Below are positions 7,234 to 10,485 of a DNA stretch of 10,485 nt, in pieces. Numbering within the stretch: the stretch's first letter is position 1; each line of letters begins with the position of its first letter. The position numbers were made by a program, and so were the translations under genes. This stretch comes from E44-bin32 sp041573795. Its GTDB lineage: Bacteria; Chloroflexota; Anaerolineae; Anaerolineales; E44-bin32. The stretch lies in contig JBFFQB010000107.1 of NCBI GenBank assembly GCA_041573795.1, forward strand, positions 1 through 10,485, written 5' to 3'. Under the pieces are notes generated by a model. That model was not told the origin of the DNA, ran no database searches, and saw nothing but the letters and a program-made list of their open reading frames with translations.

Positions 7234-9657
7234 TCAGGCATTCCGAGCCTGGGCGAGGATATCTGCTCCACTCGCATACAGTTGCCAAAGTGCTTCAAAA
7301 GCAGCATCCCGTAAATAGGCTTCATTTGAGCTCAAAGCCTGGAAGATCTCCAGGGAGAGCTCCTCCCCGCCAACCCATACAATCGCCTCAAGTGCGGATA
7401 TCTTCTCTTCCTGGGAACCTTTATTGAGGGCACGCCGAACCATTTCCAACGCGGCTCTGCCCGGGGCAACCGCCATACCCTCCTTTTGTGCGAAGCTCTG
7501 CAGCCAGGCGAGTTCCGAAACGTCCTCCACCGGTTTGTGTATTTTCCAAGGAGGATTTTGGCGCCGCTCCATCACTTCGGCCGCTGCACCTCGCACGACC
7601 CATTGTTCGTCTTCTAATTGAACACGTTGAAGAATCTCTTCAACCCAGTCTTCAGGAATGCGCGCCAATCCAAAGACTGCAGCACGGCGCGTGAGCAAGT
7701 TCTTCATCTCGATAGCATCCCGCAACATCGGCCAACCTTCATCGGGATTGCAGGCCAGGGCTTCTGCGGCAGCGATGAGCACACCCTCATCGCTCTCGAG
7801 GATAATCCGTCCTAAGCCTTCTAGAGCTTCTTCTGTTCCGATTGCTGCAAGGGCTAAACATGAGGCCTGGCGAGTGTGAAGGTTGCGCTTCGTGTTGATC
7901 GTCTGGATGAGGGGCCGCACGGCCTCTTCATCACGTAACCCTCCCAATCCCAATGCGCCTAAAACGCGACTGCTCGGTTTATCGGATTCGAGCATGCGGC
8001 GGAAGAGGATCGAGACGGTCTCTTCCTGGGAGGCTGCAAGGGCGTGGACCACCCGCAAGCGCAGACCGTAAGGACGGTTTGGATCGGTCGCAATGGTTGC
8101 GAGCCGACGCAGGACGTCTGCGCGCCAACTGGCTTTCTTGGGAGCATCCTTTAGCCAGCGACCTGTGAGTAATAAACCTCGTTCTAGCGGGTCGGCCTTG
8201 GATTCAAGCAATCGATCGGCGCTTGCAGAGACGTCGCCAATCGGGGCAAGATACCCCATGCTGAAGTCTGCGGGTCCCCACCCAGGATCGCTAATAATTA
8301 CCATTTCTCCACCTTCAGCCATCGCCCGTGCGGCAAGATACGATCCAAGATTGGGCTGGGTAAAGGTAAAGCGATTGTTGATGTGGCGGGTCAGAATCCC
8401 GGCTTCGAGCATTTCATTCACTGGTGTTCCCCGGCGGATCGCCCGGTCTGGGATGATCCCCGAACGTGCATTTATCCATCCTAGTGCTGCCACCCCCGCG
8501 CCCTTGCGTTCGTTGGGGGAAAGGAAACGAGCGATGTAGGCTTCCAGAGCATCGATGGTGCGTCCCCCATGCAAATCTCCGACATACGAAGCCCAGGTCG
8601 TCAGCGTGACTTCCAGGGGGGAATGGCCTCGTTGAGATCCTGAGAGCCAGCCTCCGATGAGTGCGGGGTCAATCTCTGCAAGGCGCTTCTTCGGGAGCAA
8701 CGGCGCAATGTGCTTCTGCCATGCTTCAGACCAGCGCCGTTGGAATACTCGTTGCTGGTGTTCACTCCAGGGGCTGATTGGGATTGGAGAGATCCCGGCT
8801 TGAACCAGACCGTTGTAACCAGTTACGGGTCCTGCGATGACAAGCCGATTCCCCGGAAATTCTGCAATTAGACTCTTAATCCAACGAATGATCGAGGGAA
8901 TTTCACCCGCGCTAAACTCATCAAGCCCATCCAACAGCAACAAGGCGTGTTTACGCCGGAAGCTCGTGCGAATATTCGCAGGTAGCCGTCCCCCCGCATT
9001 TGAGCCCAAGGTATGACCGACGGCTTGGATAATGGGTTTGAGCGGTTCTTTTTCAGAGCTTCGATCAAGGACCAAATCTGCGGCGTGAATGAATATGGGT
9101 GTCAAATTTGCCAGATCGCCCACAACAGGGTCGGCCAGCGCCACCCGGATGGCGAGATAAGCCAATGCGGTGGTTTTTCCGCTGCCTGGATGGCCGGTGA
9201 TGAGTAGATTTGCTTCCGAGCGAAGGGCTTCCGGCAAGCTGATGGTTGTGGCTTGATAGATTGCTGAGAGGAAATCCCAATCCGGAAGATTTGGAACGAC
9301 AGAGAGTGTATCCTCTGGGACCGCATCTCCCTTCTCAGGGTCAGGTTGTGCAGGTGGTGCTAGCAGGCGAGGTTCTACCGCAATCTCGTCTAACGCAAAC
9401 AATGCTCGTGAGATATGCAGCATTTGGGCGTACTGGATCAAATCTAGGCGATACTGATCGGAGGAAACCTGTTTCTGGCGTCGGTCACTGACAGCCGTCC
9501 TTTGGGATATGTAATCTCCAATGGCTGATCGGATTGGCTCAAATTTTGCATAGATCCAGGCCCCCAGGATACCGAAGAACATCCCGGTGAAGAATTCCCA
9601 CCAATCAAAGTAGGCCCCAAAGGTTCGAAGCCAAATATTCTGAATCCAATTCCACAT
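7234..9657 (-). CDS. Membrane-anchored NACHT-family STAND NTPase with HEAT-like repeats
   Basis: An 807-residue three-part protein. The N-terminus is rich in tryptophan (W2, W4, W9, W19, W20) with one membrane helix at about 22-39 followed by K38/R43, suggesting a cytosolic body. A NACHT-type NTPase follows, with Walker A GHPGSGKT at 155-162 and Walker B LLLLDGLDEF at 239-248, whose DGLDE is the NACHT form. Residues from about 512 to 800 form repeating helical pairs of about 30 residues, as in HEAT/PBS-lyase repeats (for example 529-560, 561-592, 593-623, 624-652, 653-683). Such STAND proteins act as ligand-triggered switches, and some bacterial NACHT proteins defend against phage, but no enzymatic effector domain is visible here. 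The ATG at 9657 has AGGA nine bases upstream inside the end of the zinc-ribbon gene, so they form one transcription unit. The function remains inference. Confidence 0.87.
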   Translation of the reverse strand: MWNWIQNIWLRTFGAYFDWWEFFTGMFFGILGAWIYAKFEPIRSAIGDYISQRTAVSDRRQKQVSSDQYRLDLIQYAQMLHISRALFALDEIAVEPRLLAPPAQPDPEKGDAVPEDTLSVVPNLPDWDFLSAIYQATTISLPEALRSEANLLITGHPGSGKTTALAYLAIRVALADPVVGDLANLTPIFIHAADLVLDRSSEKEPLKPIIQAVGHTLGSNAGGRLPANIRTSFRRKHALLLLDGLDEFSAGEIPSIIRWIKSLIAEFPGNRLVIAGPVTGYNGLVQAGISPIPISPWSEHQQRVFQRRWSEAWQKHIAPLLPKKRLAEIDPALIGGWLSGSQRGHSPLEVTLTTWASYVGDLHGGRTIDALEAYIARFLSPNERKGAGVAALGWINARSGIIPDRAIRRGTPVNEMLEAGILTRHINNRFTFTQPNLGSYLAARAMAEGGEMVIISDPGWGPADFSMGYLAPIGDVSASADRLLESKADPLERGLLLTGRWLKDAPKKASWRADVLRRLATIATDPNRPYGLRLRVVHALAASQEETVSILFRRMLESDKPSSRVLGALGLGGLRDEEAVRPLIQTINTKRNLHTRQASCLALAAIGTEEALEGLGRIILESDEGVLIAAAEALACNPDEGWPMLRDAIEMKNLLTRRAAVFGLARIPEDWVEEILQRVQLEDEQWVVRGAAAEVMERRQNPPWKIHKPVEDVSELAWLQSFAQKEGMAVAPGRAALEMVRRALNKGSQEEKISALEAIVWVGGEELSLEIFQALSSNEAYLRDAAFEALWQLYASGADILAQARNA

Positions 9658-9663
9658 GCTATC

Positions 9664-10365
9664 TTATCCTGCGTATAAAATGCGCGAACATTGCGAACAC
9701 CGAATTAACTCACTTCCACCGGCAACTTCCTGCTGTTTTGAACGTGCAAGCTCTACGCCACAAGCGCTGCAGACCCCATCAATGAGTTGTGCCAGCGCTT
9801 TTCCTCCCAAACGTTCACGCAGGGTGTTATAGAGAGCTTCATCTTCGGCGGTAATATTTGCCATAGCAGCTTGACGTTCTTCATCCAATCGAGCCAGGTT
9901 GTCGATATGCTCTTCTTTTTCGGTAGATAACTCTTTATGCTGCCTGGCGTTGCGCTGTTGCAGCACATCCAACGCTTCTGTCGCCTGAAGATGTGCCTCT
10001 TCAGCTTGCTCTAACTCCACCATTGCTTCTAGGTAGCGATCTTCGAGTGTCTCCAGATGGCGGCGGAGCGACTCAGACTCCATTTGAAGGTCCTGCAGCT
10101 CTTTCGGATTGGTGACACTCCCGCTATAGAGTGCCTTGTCAGTCTGGGTGATTTTGTCGCGTTGGGTGGCGACCATATGATCTGCGCTCGAGTTTGCCGA
10201 ACGTGCTTCTGTCAGGGCGGCTTCCCGCTCTGCGAGGAGGGATTGAGCTTTGCGCAATTCCTCATCTTGCCCAAGAATCTTTTCGATCTCCTCAATACGT
10301 GACTGACTCTCATGTAGACCGAGATCGATTTCTTGCAGGCGATAGAGGTTTGAGACGCGACTCAT
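9664..10365 (-). CDS. Coiled-coil protein with C-terminal C4 zinc ribbon (CT398-like)
   Basis: A 233-residue cytosolic protein of the zf-RING_7/CT398 family (PF02591). Residues from about 5 to 175 form a long charged helical coiled coil, including the family's conserved kink LYSGSVTNPKELQDL at about 79-93. The C-terminus is a zinc ribbon with Cys199 and Cys202 (CSAC) and Cys223 and Cys226 (CSQCSRILY). The exact function is unknown; relatives are proposed to bind nucleic acid or act in protein complexes. The start is taken as the ATG at 10365, giving the usual MSRVSNLYRLQEID opening. An in-frame TTG at 10401 would add 12 residues but lies inside the promoter. The mRNA should be leaderless, since the ATG is six bases after a perfect -10 box. 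The NACHT gene follows six bases after the stop. Confidence 0.9.
   Translation of the reverse strand: MSRVSNLYRLQEIDLGLHESQSRIEEIEKILGQDEELRKAQSLLAEREAALTEARSANSSADHMVATQRDKITQTDKALYSGSVTNPKELQDLQMESESLRRHLETLEDRYLEAMVELEQAEEAHLQATEALDVLQQRNARQHKELSTEKEEHIDNLARLDEERQAAMANITAEDEALYNTLRERLGGKALAQLIDGVCSACGVELARSKQQEVAGGSELIRCSQCSRILYAG
9667..9670 (-). promoter_or_regulatory. Ribosome binding site of the NACHT gene, inside the upstream gene
   Basis: Read on the minus strand, AGGA overlaps the last two sense codons of the zinc-ribbon gene and sits nine bases before the NACHT ATG at 9657. The two coding regions are only six bases apart, so ribosomes ending the first gene can restart at once on the second. 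Confidence 0.6.
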
Positions 10366-10371
10366 AGTCCG

Positions 10372-10401
10372 ATTATAGGTGTTTGTCGGATGGTTGATCA
10401 A
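10372..10401 (-). promoter_or_regulatory. Sigma-70 promoter giving a leaderless mRNA
   Basis: On the minus strand, TTGATC (10401-10396) is followed by an 18-base spacer and a perfect TATAAT (10377-10372). Six bases later comes the ATG of the zinc-ribbon gene, so transcription should begin at or within a base or two of the start codon. No Shine-Dalgarno sequence could fit. It would drive both the zinc-ribbon and NACHT genes. Confidence 0.7.
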
Positions 10402-10442
10402 GGTACTAATGGCATGGTGCCGAAGGCCTGCAAAACACCTGC

Positions 10443-10462
10443 TTCTCCATTATTGAGGAGAA
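10443..10462. other. Small hairpin in the terminal non-coding segment
   Basis: TTCTCC (10443-10448) and GGAGAA (10457-10462) can pair around an eight-base loop. No T-run follows on either strand, so it is not a standard terminator. Just after it, GGAGAAC recurs at 10469-10475 and GGAAGAAC ends the window. The 84 bases from 10402 to 10485 hold no coding region or RNA that I recognise. They are upstream of the zinc-ribbon promoter and may be a regulatory stretch or the edge of a neighbour. Confidence 0.25.
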
Positions 10463-10485
10463 CTCTTGGGAGAACCCGGAAGAAC

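Noticed and set aside
7234..9657. A full defence island around the NACHT gene
   Set aside because: All neighbours in the window are housekeeping or redox genes, and no nuclease, methylase, integrase or transposase is seen. A defence role is kept only as a hypothesis for this one gene.
10366..10401. TTG at 10401 as the start of the zinc-ribbon protein
   Set aside because: It coincides with the -35 element, and the extra 12 residues would be encoded by the promoter itself. The ATG at 10365 gives the normal family N-terminus.
10402..10485. Part of an RNase P RNA or other structured RNA (an AGAACCCGG word at 10471-10479)
   Set aside because: The word resembles a piece of the RNase P 3' region but the bases around it do not fit, and too little sequence is available.

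Overview
The window looks like ordinary chromosomal DNA of moderate GC from a Chloroflexota bacterium, most likely Anaerolineae-like. That placement is inference. It rests on the DUF2085 protein with its RPLCHQ and LCQRD motifs, the frequent TTG starts, -10 boxes placed as for leaderless mRNAs, and the gene mix. Ten protein genes fill nearly all the space. I saw no rRNA or tRNA gene, insertion sequence, CRISPR array or prophage gene.

Region 1 (1-4870, plus strand) concerns copper and extracytoplasmic thiol redox. A CopA-type Cu+ P-type ATPase, cut off at its 5' end by the window edge, is followed after a 129-base gap with a possible promoter by a tight trio: ccdA (membrane electron conduit), a membrane-anchored TlpA/ResA thioredoxin, and an unusual fusion of a cytosolic glutaredoxin-like domain to a four-helix DUF2085 membrane domain. 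A plausible flow is cytosolic thiols to CcdA to TlpA to an extracytoplasmic client. The two DUF2085 cysteines are predicted to lie on the same outer side as TlpA.

Region 2 (4871-7191, plus strand) is the conserved cell-envelope/division-linked cluster pgeF, yggS, yggT, yggU, without sepF. pgeF has a -10-like box six bases before its ATG and no Shine-Dalgarno site. The last two genes use TTG starts. The cluster ends in a strong intrinsic terminator at 7159-7191.

Region 3 (7234-10401, minus strand, convergent) is a two-gene unit. A coiled-coil C4 zinc-ribbon protein (CT398-like family) is driven by a well-placed promoter that predicts a leaderless mRNA. Six bases downstream lies an 807-residue membrane-anchored NACHT NTPase with C-terminal HEAT-like repeats, whose ribosome binding site is embedded in the end of the zinc-ribbon gene. 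The NACHT-HEAT protein is the most likely carrier of undescribed biology here: it has the architecture of bacterial STAND sensors, some of which are anti-phage, but it sits among housekeeping genes. The last 84 bases hold no gene I can recognise, only a small hairpin.
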